From NCBI GenBank assembly GCA_016758965.1, contig JAEPRB010000004.1:62001-126000 (forward strand): 64,000 nucleotides of DNA, given 5' to 3'. Below are positions 38,879 through 51,650 of this stretch, piece by piece. The DNA comes from Circinella minor (lineage: Eukaryota > Mucoromycota > Mucoromycetes > Mucorales > Lichtheimiaceae). The first letter of the stretch is position 1; every line of letters begins with the position of its first letter. A model generated the notes under the pieces. That model had not been told where the DNA came from and ran no database searches. It saw nothing but the letters and a program-made list of their open reading frames with translations. Position numbers and translations under genes: made by a program.

Positions 38879-40652
38879 AAGTAGAGAAGAGGAATGAATA
38901 AAATAAAATACCACCTTTTATTATTATTATATATATGTGCTCTTGGATTGACTTTTTTTATAGTAATAAAACTGTAATAACCATCTGCATTATATGTTAA
39001 TTGACTGTATAATTCATGTATATTTTTACTAATTATAAGTTCATCCACTCTATGCATATATATACATATATATATAGTATAGTAAAGAATGAAGTACTGT
39101 AAACTCAGGAAACTAACATCATTTGTTTAGGAACATGTTTCGATTGCTCTTTATACTAAACAATCGTATATATATATATATATATATAATCAACAGTTTT
39201 TAGGTAAGTAATAGCATAGTTTTTCAGTACTATTAATATACAGGACCTGCAGCTTGGTATTCTTGACGTACTCAGGTAGTAGGAACCTCAAGTAGGACTA
39301 GAACTCCATTGTCCGGCTGGATGAGAACCCTGATTTTTGGTTACCAGTCAAAAAAAATTGGAAATGCGTACCAAAGTGATCGAAAAACGTCAGATTTGGC
39401 AGTGAAAATAAAAATATAAATAAAGAAACCAGAGCATACCAAAGTGTCTATTAATGGAAAACATATACTAAAATACCGCAACCATATAGAACAAGAGGCA
39501 CTGAAAATATATTGAGGGCGAGAGTTTTAGCCAAAAAGCCTTTTTTTTAATAATCAAAGAAAAAAAACACTGCAATTTTGCTTTTTGTCGTAACAGCTAT
39601 ACGTAGGTTAAGAAGATGTACATGATACGTATTAAATGAGTTCAGCGATTATTGCCATAAAAATATAAATCACTTCTATTGGATATAGAATGTCTTTAGA
39701 CTTTTCTTTTCTTTTTTATAACAATAAAAAAATACTAATGTGTCCTTTCAGCTAATTTTATAAAATTTGTAAAGCGACTCAAATAAACTATAAAGTACAA
39801 AGCAAGTATATTATCACTACATAGGTAATAGAAGGAATAGCTAATATCGAAAAATTATTCGTTATTGTTATTCGTTAACATTATTATATTAACCCAGAGT
39901 TCATGAAATAAAGGAAACTTGCAGGGTTGTTACATCACAAACCATTACTATAAATATTTTCAAAACAGGAAAGCTCTTTACAAACAGGATCCGAAACACT
40001 TCCAAGAAACACTTTTATATGAAGTCATTGACTGCTGCTTTTTTGGGCAATTACTGATAAAGACATCATTGTTTTTATGAAAAATCAAGTTACGTTTTTC
40101 TACTAGAATCAAATTCATTACTTCTCATATTTGATGTAAAGAGTGTAAACACAAATAAATAGCTCACGTGAGTATCAACTAATTTAACAATTCATGCTGT
40201 TCGTATAATAGAAACTAATAGACGTATATTGTAATTTATGTTATTATTATACGACTGATAAACATTGCGTAAAAAACAGTGGTAGATGATATTAGTTTGA
40301 AATACCACCACCCATCTTATTACTTGATATCAAAAATGCTTACCGCTATGGTAGAGCATATACTTTCCCTTTTTCATACCATAAAAATTCCATTACAGGA
40401 AAACCCACTTAATTTTTCCATATGAAACATAAAGCCTCTTTTACCAAAATTGTGAGGGGATACAGCATCTACGCTTATTATTCAAGCAAAACATCCAGTG
40501 TAACCATTCCAACGACTATGCCACTGGTTAATAATCCAAACTCCGTCCAACGAAAAGAAAAAAATCTTTTTTTGTTTGAGCTTTTTTTTTGGCTTTTGCC
40601 TTGACACACACTTTTAACTTACAACACTCTACGATAACACATTATATAAATC
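38879..40652. other. Intergenic region, nothing recognised
   Basis: This 1.8-kb spacer separates the biotin protein and LTV1. The stretch at 39240-39480 is less AT-rich than its surroundings but has no open frame, terminal repeat or RNA signature that I can identify. The last few hundred bases should hold the LTV1 promoter. Confidence 0.5.
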
Positions 40653-42683
40653 ATGGGCCGTAAACCATTTATCGATCGAAAAGAAGCAAAACATTATCAT
40701 GTTGTTCATCGGTCACAAAAAGATCCCCTCATTAATGATACAGAAGCTTCAGATCGAGTTTTAAAAGAGATCATTCCTTCAAACCTTGCAAAGGTAACAA
40801 AAAAAGAAAGAGAAAAAGATCATAAAAAATAAATTGTGGAAAAAAGTAGAAAAAAGTATTTATTAACCGTAATTGTATTCTCTTTTAGCATAAAACACAA
40901 GCTGAAATCGACCAAGTCCGGAAGAAACCCCAAAAGTTGAATCAAGATGAAGTTGATAGGTACAAAGAAATAACGACTTATATGCAGATATAAAAGAGTA
41001 TCAAACATACTAGAATATTAATTAAAAAAATAAAATATGTATATAGACGTGTTGGTCAAGCAGCTATGCAAGGAATTTACTTTGAAGATACGGCGGATTA
41101 TGATTATACACAACATTTAAAGACCATGGGAGGAGATACCGAAGCAGTGTTCCTGGAAGCACCAACAAAAGCAGAAAAGCCTAAAAATCCATCAGCGTTG
41201 AAATTCAAAGACGAAGAGCCTCAAGATAAGGATCGCACATTAATTGAACTTCCAGTTGGTGTATTACCATCCGATATTGAAATGAATGTCGGTGTAATGA
41301 ATCAAACAACGGGTTTGGATGGTGGTTTGCAACCTGATATGGATCCTCGTCTTCGTGAAATCATGGAGGCTTTGGAAGATGAAGAGTATGTCGAAAATGA
41401 TCTCAGTGAAGACTTTTTTGAAGAATTGGATGCTGAAGGAGAAGCTTATGTTCATGAAGAATTTGATGAAGAAGAATATGAAGATGAAATGGATGAAGGA
41501 AATTACAACTGGGAAGCTGCATATAGAAAGTAAGTTTTATTTGTATAGAAGTATACATGTATGGACAATAATCATTAACATTTTGTATATTTAGTTTCCA
41601 ACGTGGTAAACAACGACGTGGGTCTGATTCAGATTTCAGTGATGATGATGATGATGTATTGGAACGACAAACAAAATATACTGGATTCTCTGTCTCATCA
41701 TCTGTCATGCATCGTAATCCACAACTTACGTTACTTGATGATCGTTTTGATAAGGTGAGAAATAATGATTTGGGAATAGAATATGCATAATTATGCAAAA
41801 CAATCAAACTAAAACACACGAATTTCTTAGATCGAAGAAGAATATTTACGAGAAGAAGACGAAGATGAATATTATGAACAACAAGGACAAACACTTGAAG
41901 AAAGAGAAGATTTCGAAAGTATTTTGGATGACTTTTTGGACAATTACGAAATTGTAGGCAAGAAGATGCAACCCAAGCTTGAAGGTGAATCTGGAGGACA
42001 GAAATTGGATACCATTCGTGAAGCATTGGCAGCAACCAAGTTATCGGATAACGAAAAAGACGACGATGACAATGAAAGTGTAGGAACCGTTACTGCACAA
42101 ACAGTTAATAAAAGTCGTCGTCATGAAACAGAAAATCTTGAACTTTGGGAGCGACCCGTTCAAAAGAGAGATACATGGGATTGTCAATCAGTACTGTCAA
42201 CATATACCAATTTAGAAAACCATCCACAAATGATTTCAGACCGAGGTCCACGAAAGAAAATTACAATTAATCCCAAGACAGGTATGCCTAATCTTGTGGA
42301 AGCTCCTCGAAAGAAAAAGCAAGTTGAGGAAGAAGATATTAATGAAGAAGATGAAGAAGAAGAAGATAGTGAAGAGGAAGAGGAACGCGCTAATTTAGGA
42401 GAACGACGATCCAAAGCCGAAACTAAGGAAGAGAAAAAGGCCAGAAAAGCAGCTGTCAAAGAAGCCAAAAAGGTAACTGAAAGAATAAAAAAGGTTATCG
42501 GAGCCCGGGATATAATTATAGCCCTTTTAATAAAAAAAAACCTGCTGACAAAAATAATTTTTTTTACAGAATCGACGGGAGACAAAGAAATCGACACAAC
42601 AAGCATTTAAAGATGAAGAAATTCGACAACGAAGGACTTTACGACAACAACGTCAAGCCAAGGGGGTTAAACATATTGCATAG
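40653..42683 (+). CDS. LTV1: 40S ribosome-assembly factor Ltv1
   Basis: Six exons (40653-40793, 40889-40959, 41047-41529, 41595-41754, 41831-42472, 42570-42683) encode 536 residues. The N-terminus MGRKPFIDRKEAKHYHVVHR, followed by QKDPLI, is the conserved Ltv1 opening. Other blocks are LPSDIEMNVGVMNQ, a long acidic centre (EEYVENDLSEDFFEE), the SDSDFSDDDDD phospho-type patch, DDRFDKIEEEYL, and a Lys/Arg-rich C-terminus. Ltv1 escorts the pre-40S particle near the beak, helps place uS3, and is released after casein-kinase phosphorylation. The acidic serine patches fit that mechanism. Splice phases are consistent throughout and the length is normal for a fungal homologue. Confidence 0.95.
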
Positions 42684-43396
42684 ATTTCCTTTTTTTTCTT
42701 CTTCTTTCATTTTGACTTTTGTATAAAATTCACCTCATTCTTCTTTTATTTTATTCTTTGCTTTTTTTTCCAATTATATATAAAATTTGTATTATAATTT
42801 TTTACATCACAGAAACCATCCAACACCTTCTTCCTCCCTTCTTTTGAGTGAGCTGAGATTTTTTTTTTTTTTGCGCGGAGAGTCGATATTTTTTCATTTC
42901 AAATAAATCGGCGCACATCCCGACTTATATAAAATCAACCGCATTAGCGGCATCTGAAAAATTTGAAAGAGCTGTTAGAATGGTTTTGTGTCATTTACAT
43001 TTGGTTATACAAGAAGAATTAGCACAGGGGGGGTTTTTTTGGTAACCATTATTCCCAAAAAAACTTAATTGTTCTATATGCTAAAGAATTTAATGCATTT
43101 AAATCTTTAAAATGGAATTGCTGATTATTACTTCTCTAAGAAAATGGATAAAAATTCAATTCATAATTAAAAAAAAAACTTTTTTTTACGCGCAGCATCG
43201 ACTGATTAGAGGAACGATGGCTCACATGCAGACACGCGTAGTCTTTCGGGTAAACGACTCGGGCCGATTGGTGTCTGGGTTGTACGAAGCGTTTCGGTAA
43301 AAATTTTGCCATCGATGTAAAAGATATATAATCAAACCCCTTCCATCCGACTTCTTGAGCAAAGGTTTTTCTTCCTTCTTTCCACACCTTTTCCGA
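42684..43396. other. Intergenic region, LTV1 3' flank and AUR1 promoter
   Basis: T-rich terminator-like DNA follows LTV1. The stretch at 43185-43310 is noticeably GC-richer than its surroundings and lies in the AUR1 promoter or leader. No supported gene. Confidence 0.5.
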
Positions 43397-44819
43397 ATGA
43401 CTGCAACACATAATAACAATACCACTATATCAACAGCAGACCGATTACTAACGCTGTTACCACGGAAATGGTCTCTTAGAACTATCAGCTATGCCGCCAT
43501 GGCAATTCTGCTGACGTTTGACTTCATGATTATTCGCTCACCAACTCTCCTCGTGCGGGTGGCATTGGCTGTACTACTTGCTTCTTCGACCATGATACCC
43601 TATATTCGTCGTTTCACCATACCAGCAATGCCTATTTTTACCTGGCTTATCACCTTTTACGCTAATCAATTCATTCCTGTCGAATATCGACCAGGTCATA
43701 TTTTTGTCAACTTTTTACCGAGTCTTGAACGTATTCTTTATGGTGCCAACTTATCCGAGATTATTTCAAAACATCAACACCCTATCTTGGATATTCTTGC
43801 CTGGCTTCCATATGGTGTCATTCATTTCTCTTTACCATTTATCTTTTCATTGATGCTCTTTGTATTTGGTCCTCCAAAATCATTGCCAGTCTTTGGGAAA
43901 GCTTTTGGATGGATGAATATTTGCGGTGTTCTTACCCAGCTCATGTTTCCAAACGCATCTCCATGTAAGCATTTTACAGAAAAAAAAAAGTTTAAAAAAA
44001 GGGGGAGAGACAACGATGGAGAATGTAACCATCAATACATTATTCTTGTATATAGTATTATAATTGATATATATTGTGTTTTTTGAATGATAATTAGGGT
44101 ACGAAATGAGTTATGGTTCAGCACCTGCTGATTATACAATTCCTGGTGAAGCTGGTGGACTCGCTCGAATTGATAAAATTCTTAATTTAAACCTTTATGG
44201 CTCGTCGTTTGGCGCATCACCTCTTGTTTTTGGTGCCTTTCCTTCTCTTCATTCTGGTTCTGCTACAATTGAAATGGCATTTTTGGTCTACCTTTTCCCC
44301 AAGTCCTGGCCAATTGCAATTGGTTACACTATGTGGATGTGGTGGTCTACTATGTACTTGACTCATCACTATCTTGTTGATTTGGTTGGTGGATCTATTT
44401 ATGCTTTTTCTGCATTCTTTATCGCACGACGATTTCTTCCTAAAGTTCGACCTGAATGCCGCACGCGTCTCGATTATATGGGTATTAAAGATGTCAGCTT
44501 ACGCAGTTTCTTCCAAAGCATTGAATTCCGTGCTAATTATGCCTATCTTGCCAACACACTTAATGAAGAACAAGATGATTATGAAAAACTTATGCATGCA
44601 ACTGTCGATATGGATGGTGTACCTCAAGATGTACTCGTATTAATGGAACCTGAAGACAAGATGGAATTACGTTTACGTCGCTTTGATGGTAATATAGATG
44701 AAGAAGAGAATATGGGTCTTTCTTATTCAGGGTCATCATCACCGGCAGAACCTGCATCTCCTACAACACCTCGTACACCTTTATCCTTTCCTCAATTTCC
44801 TCTTAACTCCAAAGCCTAA
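43397..44819 (+). CDS. AUR1: Inositol phosphorylceramide synthase catalytic subunit
   Basis: Two exons (43397-43964, 44098-44819) encode 429 residues. Several hydrophobic segments surround the two lipid-phosphatase-like motifs of the family: FGAFPSLHSGSA with His241, and THHYLVDLVGG with His280 and Asp284. The spacing of 39 and 4 residues equals that of the yeast catalytic triad (His255, His294, Asp298). The WYEMSYGSAPADY block that precedes them is split by the intron after the first base of the Trp codon. The enzyme transfers phosphoinositol from phosphatidylinositol to ceramide in the Golgi and is the target of aureobasidin A. The C-terminal 100 residues are cytosolic-looking, with an acidic stretch and Ser/Pro/Thr-rich end (TPRTPLSFPQ). 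The ATG at 43397 is the first in frame. Confidence 0.95.
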
Positions 44820-45573
44820 TTATTATTCTTAATCTTTATTTTGCATATTTCTCCCCATATCAAATATTATTACTATTACTATTATCCTTATTATTCTTAT
44901 TCTTATTGCTATTACTACTAATTATTAACCTATTGCTTTTACACGCTTTTTAACTTCACTATATTACTCTATATTACATGAAACATGCCTCAACAACTCT
45001 ATCATCTTTATCATTACTATTACTACTTACTACTATAATTCAATACTTATAATTTACTAATTTTTCTTATTCTCTAATATTAATCTCTCTTGGACAACAT
45101 AATTTTTTGTTTGTATATTTCCTTCCCTTTGTCATCTTCCCCTTCCACATTGTACTACCTTCACATTTTTTTATAATTTCTTTATTTTATAACCCATAAT
45201 TTGTTTGCTTTTTGTTCACCTTAATTTTTACGCTCTAAAATTTTATATAAATTCATAATGCAATTATAATCTAGATTTTTTTTTTTTTTTTTGACCTGAT
45301 CATATGAATTCCCGCTTTTTTTTCCTTCTGTGGAACCAAAAAAAAAGCGTCAATGATTTTACCTGAATATTTTACCGGTAATTTACTGGGTAATGTTGTG
45401 ATACAAAATATAAAAAGCGTTTTAAGCTCAGGGTGGTATTGTTGTACGAATTATTTTCTTTTATTTTCTGGTGTATCCTACATATATTGAGTAAACTGCC
45501 GAATCCGCGTGATGTCTCTCCCGCATTATACTGCATCCATGATTTTTTTTTTTTTTGCATACTTGAAATTTTT
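44820..45573. other. AUR1 3' flank, pyrimidine-rich
   Basis: Downstream of AUR1 the plus strand is rich in ATT/ACT triplets and T runs, with no coding signal, up to the left end of the inverted-repeat element. Confidence 0.5.
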
Positions 45574-45759
45574 TTTTGCGCATCGTGATTTTTTTTTGCG
45601 CACCCTGATTTTATTTTTGCGTATTGAGCTTTCTTTGTTTTTTATTATATTAAGATTTAAATAATAATTAATTAGCTGCTATATGTTCAATGGTTTAGAA
45701 AATATACTGCAATAATAGTTTTTTTTCGGAATAAGCTTAATCTTCAATACGGTTATCAA

Positions 45760-45864
45760 ATGTCATCTTATATGAGCTCACCACTAGCGATTCATATTCG
45801 ACGATCAATACCTTATCAACAGCATCATCAAAAAAATATCTGCACACTAACAATTGGAGAAAAA
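45760..45864 (+). pseudogene. Possible first exon inside the inverted-repeat element
   Basis: A short open stretch begins MSSYMSSPLAIHIRRSIPYQ and reaches EK followed by a GTAAGG donor-like site near 45865. No matching downstream exon was found with certainty. It could be the 5' exon of the broken gene at 46401-47024. Confidence 0.3.
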
Positions 45865-46400
45865 GTAAGGATCAACTGGATTCTTAGGCTAGCTTTTGTT
45901 AACCTTTCCTTTGCTTTTAAAGCACATTATTATTTCTAAAAAAAAAACCATCGGCCCAAACTCATAAACATAATTGAACTCTGCAAAAAAAAATATACCG
46001 TAATCGTAATCGTAATGGATGAAGGTAAGTCTGCACTGTATTGTACACCCCCACATCTTTGCAACAAAAAGTGTCCAGTATAAGCGTTTACAAAAAAATG
46101 TACGTATATTTTTTCATTCCTCAATTCTATCGACATGGTACTAATATACTTAGCAAGACCGTATTTTAAAGGACTAAAGCTGTTACCGACTAGGTAACGC
46201 TGGTAAAAGAACTTAGTAAACTTGAATTATATAAGTCTCAGCAGCATAAAAAGCAAGCTGACCTTGGTAGATAAAAAATAATAATTTCTTTTTCATTCTT
46301 TCCTCACTTTTCGTTTTTCTCTTTACTGTATCAATCTTGAACTAAAGGAAGCTCCATTATAGAGTTGATCTTAGTCTATAACAAGCGTATCATAAACCTT

Positions 46401-47024
46401 ATGGCAAGAAGTTTAATGGATGCACCAGATGACACTTATATTGCTTGACAATCTGCCAAGTGCAATGCACCTTGTAAATTTCCGTTTGCGAAGGAGGCCA
46501 GCTGCGTTCTGCTTTCTTCTGCAACTTTGGAAGGCCATCTGTCGGAACAAATGCATCCCTTAGCTGCCCTTGGTCATTTTATCTCATCAGAATCACCATC
46601 AACGCTTACGATAGACTACGTCTCGACGAACAACACCACTGTAGCCAATGAATACTTGTAGATTATTTGTGGTCAACAGAACAAAGTGCGTCAGGGTTTG
46701 CAACATATTTGTCAAAATCTTGAATCACAGCTAGCAAAAGTTAAGCAATCTATACTGGGGGGAGCCACAACAAAAGCTTTACAATATACTGAAGACGGAG
46801 CAGAGTACCTTCAACGACAAATACGAAAATATTATGAAATACGCGAAACAACACTAATCATAGACACTCCACAAATACAACATCATCAAAAGGATGTAAC
46901 GACAGACGACTACCAGAAATTGTTGAAATACGTTGAAACATGCCGAAACCCGAAGACAAACAGAATGAACTGGAAGAGATGCTACGCGCAAGCAGTCAAG
47001 GACTGTTATATCAATCAAAATTGA
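46401..47024 (+). pseudogene. Broken gene of unknown family inside the inverted-repeat element
   Basis: From an ATG at 46401 one frame reads as normal protein to a TAA at 47024 but is interrupted by TGA after MARSLMDAPDDTYIA and by TAG after NTTVANEYL. The longest intact part (from 46662) contains LQHICQNLESQLAKVKQS, which is coiled-coil-like, and ends with DDYQKLLKYVETCRNPKTNR and MNWKRCYAQAVKDC, which could be a Myb/SANT-like or other DNA-binding helix. Codon composition differs from the AT-rich surroundings. It may be the element's own decayed gene or a captured host gene. I do not recognise the family. Confidence 0.5.
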
Positions 47025-47529
47025 ATAGAACAAAAGAGACGTAAAGAAGTCAACGAGACCCAAAAGAACAATAACTGAACTAAAGTTTATTAAAATAAAA
47101 TATTATTTTTATTTATACGTATGAAATCTTATTATCGGTGGGATATATCAATATACGTATACGGGTATACGTAGGATTTCTATTTGTCATTACTGTGTGA
47201 ATTATGAGTATAAGATAAATGATACTAAGATTAGACTTTGTGCGGTTGACAATATGATATATCTACACAGCTGTTATCTGTTATCATTATAGAAGACAGA
47301 CTTCTGTGTTCTTACAAATCATACGTAGTTCAAATAGGGAAATACACACAATGTCAGCAAAGCATAGTTGAACATACGCTGTATTTTAATACAGTATATT
47401 TTCTAAACCATTGAACATATAGCAGCTAATTAATTATTATTTAAATCTTAATATAATAAAAAACAAAGAAAGCTCAATACGCAAAAATAAAATCAGGGTG
47501 CGCAAAAAAAATAATCACCATGCGCAAAA

Positions 47530-49489
47530 CCAATCTAAAAATCAAGTACCCTGTTTTTTTAATCATGATGAGCTAACCCGAGTTAATCGCAGTTTCTTTT
47601 TACCCTGCATTCTTCATTGGTTGATTCATGGCTTTTTTTTGTATCACCAAATGTAAGAGTCCGGTGCAACAACTAATCCTTATTGTAAATAGTATGCGTT
47701 TCTGTTTACCAATATAGTCAGGGGAAAGGGGGTGAAATAACTTATATCTATTACACGAACAGATTCATATGTAATGAATTATTAGGGTTTTCTTTTTTAT
47801 TCTCTCACGTCAACCTTTAAAGTTTGGGGGAAAAAAGGAAAGAGAGATTCTGGATTATATACGATGTGATACTTGGATTATATTACTATATAACACCAGC
47901 ACATGAGGTTATAACTCTTGTTAAACAAAAAAACGTGATACATTTTTCAGGCTGTGAGTTTTCCAAATCATCTGTCAACTTCACATGGTGAAAAGAGAAG
48001 AATTCAAATGCAGCGGCTTATTTATGCAGGACATATTGTAGGGTGAATGACCTTATATGCATTAGTGTTTTTTTTTAAGATAAAGATTTGTGAAAAATAT
48101 ATAACAACATTGCGGCATTTTAGTATTATTAACGTCAGAAAACAAACTTTCATGTAGTACATAAATAAACATGCTGGCTTTTTTGAATATAGAATAATAT
48201 AAAAGAAAAAATGATCAAAGATAGTATGATGATGCAATACATTTATATTATTAATTCAATATTTTACCTGAAATAGAGTAGATTACAAAGTATATGAAAA
48301 TAGGATAGTATTGGCCCTATTCAGAAAGAAAACAGATAGTAGTTGAAATGATAGAAAGTATTTTCCAATGACATATATAGCTTATAAGAAGTGTTAAAAT
48401 GGTCACACTAACTATTACCATGCCTATAATGATTAGGCGTTTTTGTTTAATACTTTTTCTATTCCAAGGATAATTGATACAGTAGATTACAATAGTATTC
48501 ACACCATATTATTATCAATTAACATCACTATCGCTACCACATTTTGAAACAGGGCAGAACAAACTTCTCAATGCACGATATATTAGCTGATAAAGTTGAA
48601 TAAGATAGCTGCAATAAAACAAGTTTTTGTTTCCAACTATGCATGATTACCTATCAAAAGAACTATATAGCAGTCCAAGAAGTATTAGATTAAATTATAG
48701 TGATTGAAGAAGCAACAAATAACCTAACGAATGATAAAAGTGGCACTATTTTACAGGACGGGTTTAAAAATTATCCAGAATTCGGTAATACATTGAATGA
48801 TGTAAACGCATGATTAATGCTTTATATGTTCATCCATTGCTTTACGTTTGGATGAAAGAAACAGTAAAGGGGAAAATTTTTGAATCCATTTTTCTTTCCC
48901 CTCAGTTTCAATCAGACAATAGATTATCGGCCTCTCGCTCCTTTATTGAGTTTGATTTAAAATAAAGATGACCAAACGGAGAAAGTACCGAAGAAAGGAA
49001 GTTTTGTTGTTTTCTTACTGGTCCAATCTTCCTTAATTAAAGATTGAATCATATACGTAATAAGACTTTACCCTAAATAAAAATAATGGATAATCATGAG
49101 AGTAGAGATTTCCACGGATATTTCATATCCGAGATGATTTTAATGCATATACGTCACTCTTCATTTCTAAGTCATATTGCATAAATCACGCGAGTTGGTT
49201 TGGTTAATTTATTACCATGGTGAACTACATTCAAACACACTGAATTGTTTAAACACTATCTTTGGTAACTCGGTAACTCGGCAACTGTTGTTTGATTTTA
49301 TTATTATTGACAGATAATGAGTTCAGACTATTATTGATTGCACATAACAACTTATTATATGAATAATAACTACTTTATAATATTGTTAAATAAACCGACA
49401 ACCCCCCTCTCCTCCTTCATTTCAACAACATAAATAAAAAAAAATAACTGTTTTTTATATATATAATATTTATATTCACAGGGTAAAAA

Positions 49490-49546
<57 letters not shown>

Positions 49547-49727
49547 AATATATTACGATTGAGGTCATATCTATATATGACCACTAAAAATACAAGGAGA
49601 AAGATAAAAAAAAAAGCCATACGATATAACCCATTTTTAATTTTTGTTGTTGTTTTTACGTTTTATGTGTTGTATCCCATTTACAAGTTGTAATTATTAT
49701 TATTATTATTATTTAAAAAAAGAGAGA
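47530..49727. other. Intergenic region, nothing recognised
   Basis: These 2.2 kb between the inverted-repeat element and RER1 hold only short unsupported ORFs. Duplicated GGTAACTC units near 49264-49280 and the GA microsatellite at its right end are the only structured features seen. Confidence 0.5.
49493..49546. repeat. GA dinucleotide microsatellite
   Basis: About 22 uninterrupted GA units (49493-49536) are followed by an imperfect extension. The run lies some 180 bases beyond the RER1 stop codon. A minus-strand ORF reading LSLSLS is just its translation. Confidence 0.95.
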
Positions 49728-50800
49728 TCACCTGCTTCGACTGCTACCAGGTCCATAATTCTTCTTTCCCCAATCAAAGGGAATATATTTGTACTTGATC
49801 ATATGTTTGATTTGTCTTCGCATAGTGATAGCAAACAAAATACAAAAATAAATCAATAAAATTGGCCAAAACACGGGGATATCAAAGACACTGAAGAAAC
49901 TACAGAAAATAGCAATTGCTGTAGCCTTAGTAGCCGAGTACCTAAATAATGAATAATAAAATTTAGTAAATGTTTTTTTTTCTTGCTTCTTGTGAACCAA
50001 GTAGATATATCAAACAAAAAAAAAATAGATATGATCTTACCAAAACTTGAATTCTGGTAATCTTCGAATAAAAGGTTTAAATTCTTCATCTGCCTTTGTT
50101 GGTAAAGAAGGACCTTCTTCCATTTCAGATTCTTGAGTATCCAATTCAACTGATGGATCAAATTTAGGCGTCAAAAATGCTAGGAACAAGTTGAGCAAGT
50201 AGATACCTAATTATTTACAACCCCACAAAAATATAAAACATTCCCTTATTTTGTTAATAATCATTTTTTTCTCCTCTTTTTTTTTTTTTACCATGATTTA
50301 ACTTGTAAATAAATATGTAATAATAACAATAATAATAAAACGAAGAGATTATATGATATATCCTTTACCCAATGCATAACTAAAAACATGTAAATCATAA
50401 AATTCAGTGTGAGACTGCCACGTGTCCAAACAATAAACGATCTGCTTTGGTTTTTTCCTTTGGTTAAAAGTAGAAAAAAGAAAAGACTTACGTGATGATG
50501 TACCAGCCTTGTGCCAACAAAATGCGAAGAATAAAAAGAAGAAGTAAAACACCAGTACCGATCCAACGGTATTGTACAAATGGTGTAGTATCATCTAATA
50601 TTTTTTGCCAGCGCTACAAGAATTACACGCATACATTTAGAACCAAAGATTTAATTATTATTATTACTTTTTTCCTACTAAATTGTAGAAGCATATAATT
50701 TCTTTTGTTTTTTTAACTAAGCATATAAACATACCCGTTCTAAAGCAGCCTTTTGTTGAAGAAAACTATTTCCAGACTCTTCACCATTAATATCGTCCAT
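49728..50800 (-). CDS. RER1: Rer1-family ER/Golgi retrieval receptor
   Basis: Five minus-strand exons (50800-50735, 50613-50492, 50379-50369, 50206-50041, 49941-49728) encode 192 residues, a normal Rer1 length. The family core is clear: [67 protein letters not shown], then [14 protein letters not shown] and [20 protein letters not shown]. Four hydrophobic segments form the W-shaped topology. Rer1 binds transmembrane domains of escaped ER proteins in the cis-Golgi and returns them in COPI vesicles. The third exon is only 11 bases (supplying the YALG codons) yet is required to join WYIIT to IYLLNLF in frame. Confidence 0.95.
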
Positions 50801-50815
50801 TATGAAGTTCTTTTG

Positions 50816-50968
50816 TTAAAGAGGAATATGAATACCAGGTACCAGAAAAAAAAAAAAGAATGAATTGAGAATCGGTGCTTTAAATCTAGTTGCTGTTGTT
50901 AAACCTTCCTTTAAAGAAACTTTTGGTTTCACTTGAGATAGTCTGTGACCTTCTTTACTTCTTGGCAT
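50816..50968 (-). CDS. Short ORF directly upstream of RER1 (possible uORF or small gene)
   Basis: Fifty codons begin MPRSKEGHRLSQVKPKVSLK and end 15 bases before the RER1 start codon. The first 36 residues look like genuine protein, and the rest includes a Phe run from an A-homopolymer. If it is in the RER1 leader it would be an upstream ORF. It may equally be a chance frame or a small separate gene. No family recognised. Confidence 0.3.
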   Translation of the reverse strand: MPRSKEGHRLSQVKPKVSLKEGLTTATRFKAPILNSFFFFFLVPGIHIPL

Positions 50969-51650
50969 TTGTTTGTATATTATAAAATTAGCTACTCCAA
51001 AGACCTTTAATTAGTATAATAAAAAGAATTTTTTTTAATAGTTATATATACCTATATGTATAATATATTACTATAGTGGTGACAGTAGCGGTAGAGTTTT
51101 TCAATAGTAGCGAACAACATACTATGTCCAAAAAGGAACACTATTGGTTTTTAAAAACTTTTATCAACCTCTTTCTTTATATGTTTACATATAGACACTC
51201 TTGGTTTCTTTTTGCTTCTTGTTCAGAATCATTATGAAGTATTATTTATATATATATACTTTTATTTTTTTCGACAATGGATGCGATACAAGAAAATAGG
51301 ATATTTTTTTCATGATGTAACTCAATGTCTTATCAATATAATATGAAGTTATAAACAATTTAATGGTAAACATCCTTTCAGATAACCTTATTAACTTTTT
51401 TTTTTTCAATGCTCTTCAAAAAACTCCATATCATCCTTTATCAAATCATCCCTTTTTGTTAAATCTATTATCATTCAAACTAATCCAAAATAACATATTT
51501 TGTAGGAGTATATATTATAATTAAAATATTGTTACAAAAAAAAAAAAGCTGTTCAAGGATAACATCATACTAATTTCCATATACTACATTTATGAACCTT
51601 ATTCATTCTTTTCAACTAAATAAATCGAGAGAAAAAAAAGGTATTTTTTT
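50969..51650. other. Intergenic region between metacaspase 3' end and RER1 leader
   Basis: AT-rich, no further gene. It should contain the metacaspase terminator and the RER1 promoter. Confidence 0.5.

Larger units (their letters stand above)
45574..47529. mobile_element. 1.96-kb DNA element with long terminal inverted repeats
   Basis: Near-identical inverted repeats of about 136 bases occupy 45574-45709 and 47392-47529. They start TTTTGCGCAT, contain further TTTTTGCGCA-type repeats near the tip, and run inward through GTATTGAGCTTTCTTTG to TTTAGAAAATATACTG. Such long terminal repeats are typical of Mutator-like or foldback DNA transposons. A clear target-site duplication was not found because both tips lie in A/T runs. 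The interior carries two protein-like stretches, both on the plus strand, and no recognisable transposase domain. Confidence 0.8.

Noticed and set aside
39240..39480. Less AT-rich island between the biotin protein and LTV1 as a possible transposon or RNA gene
   Set aside because: No terminal repeats, open frame or conserved RNA motif was identified, so no feature is claimed.
41264..42035. Long minus-strand ORFs opposite LTV1
   Set aside because: They are antisense readings of the acidic, GAA/GAT-rich LTV1 exons and have no domain or splice logic.
49417..49620. Minus-strand ORF rich in LSLSLS
   Set aside because: It is a translation of the GA microsatellite and flanking homopolymers.
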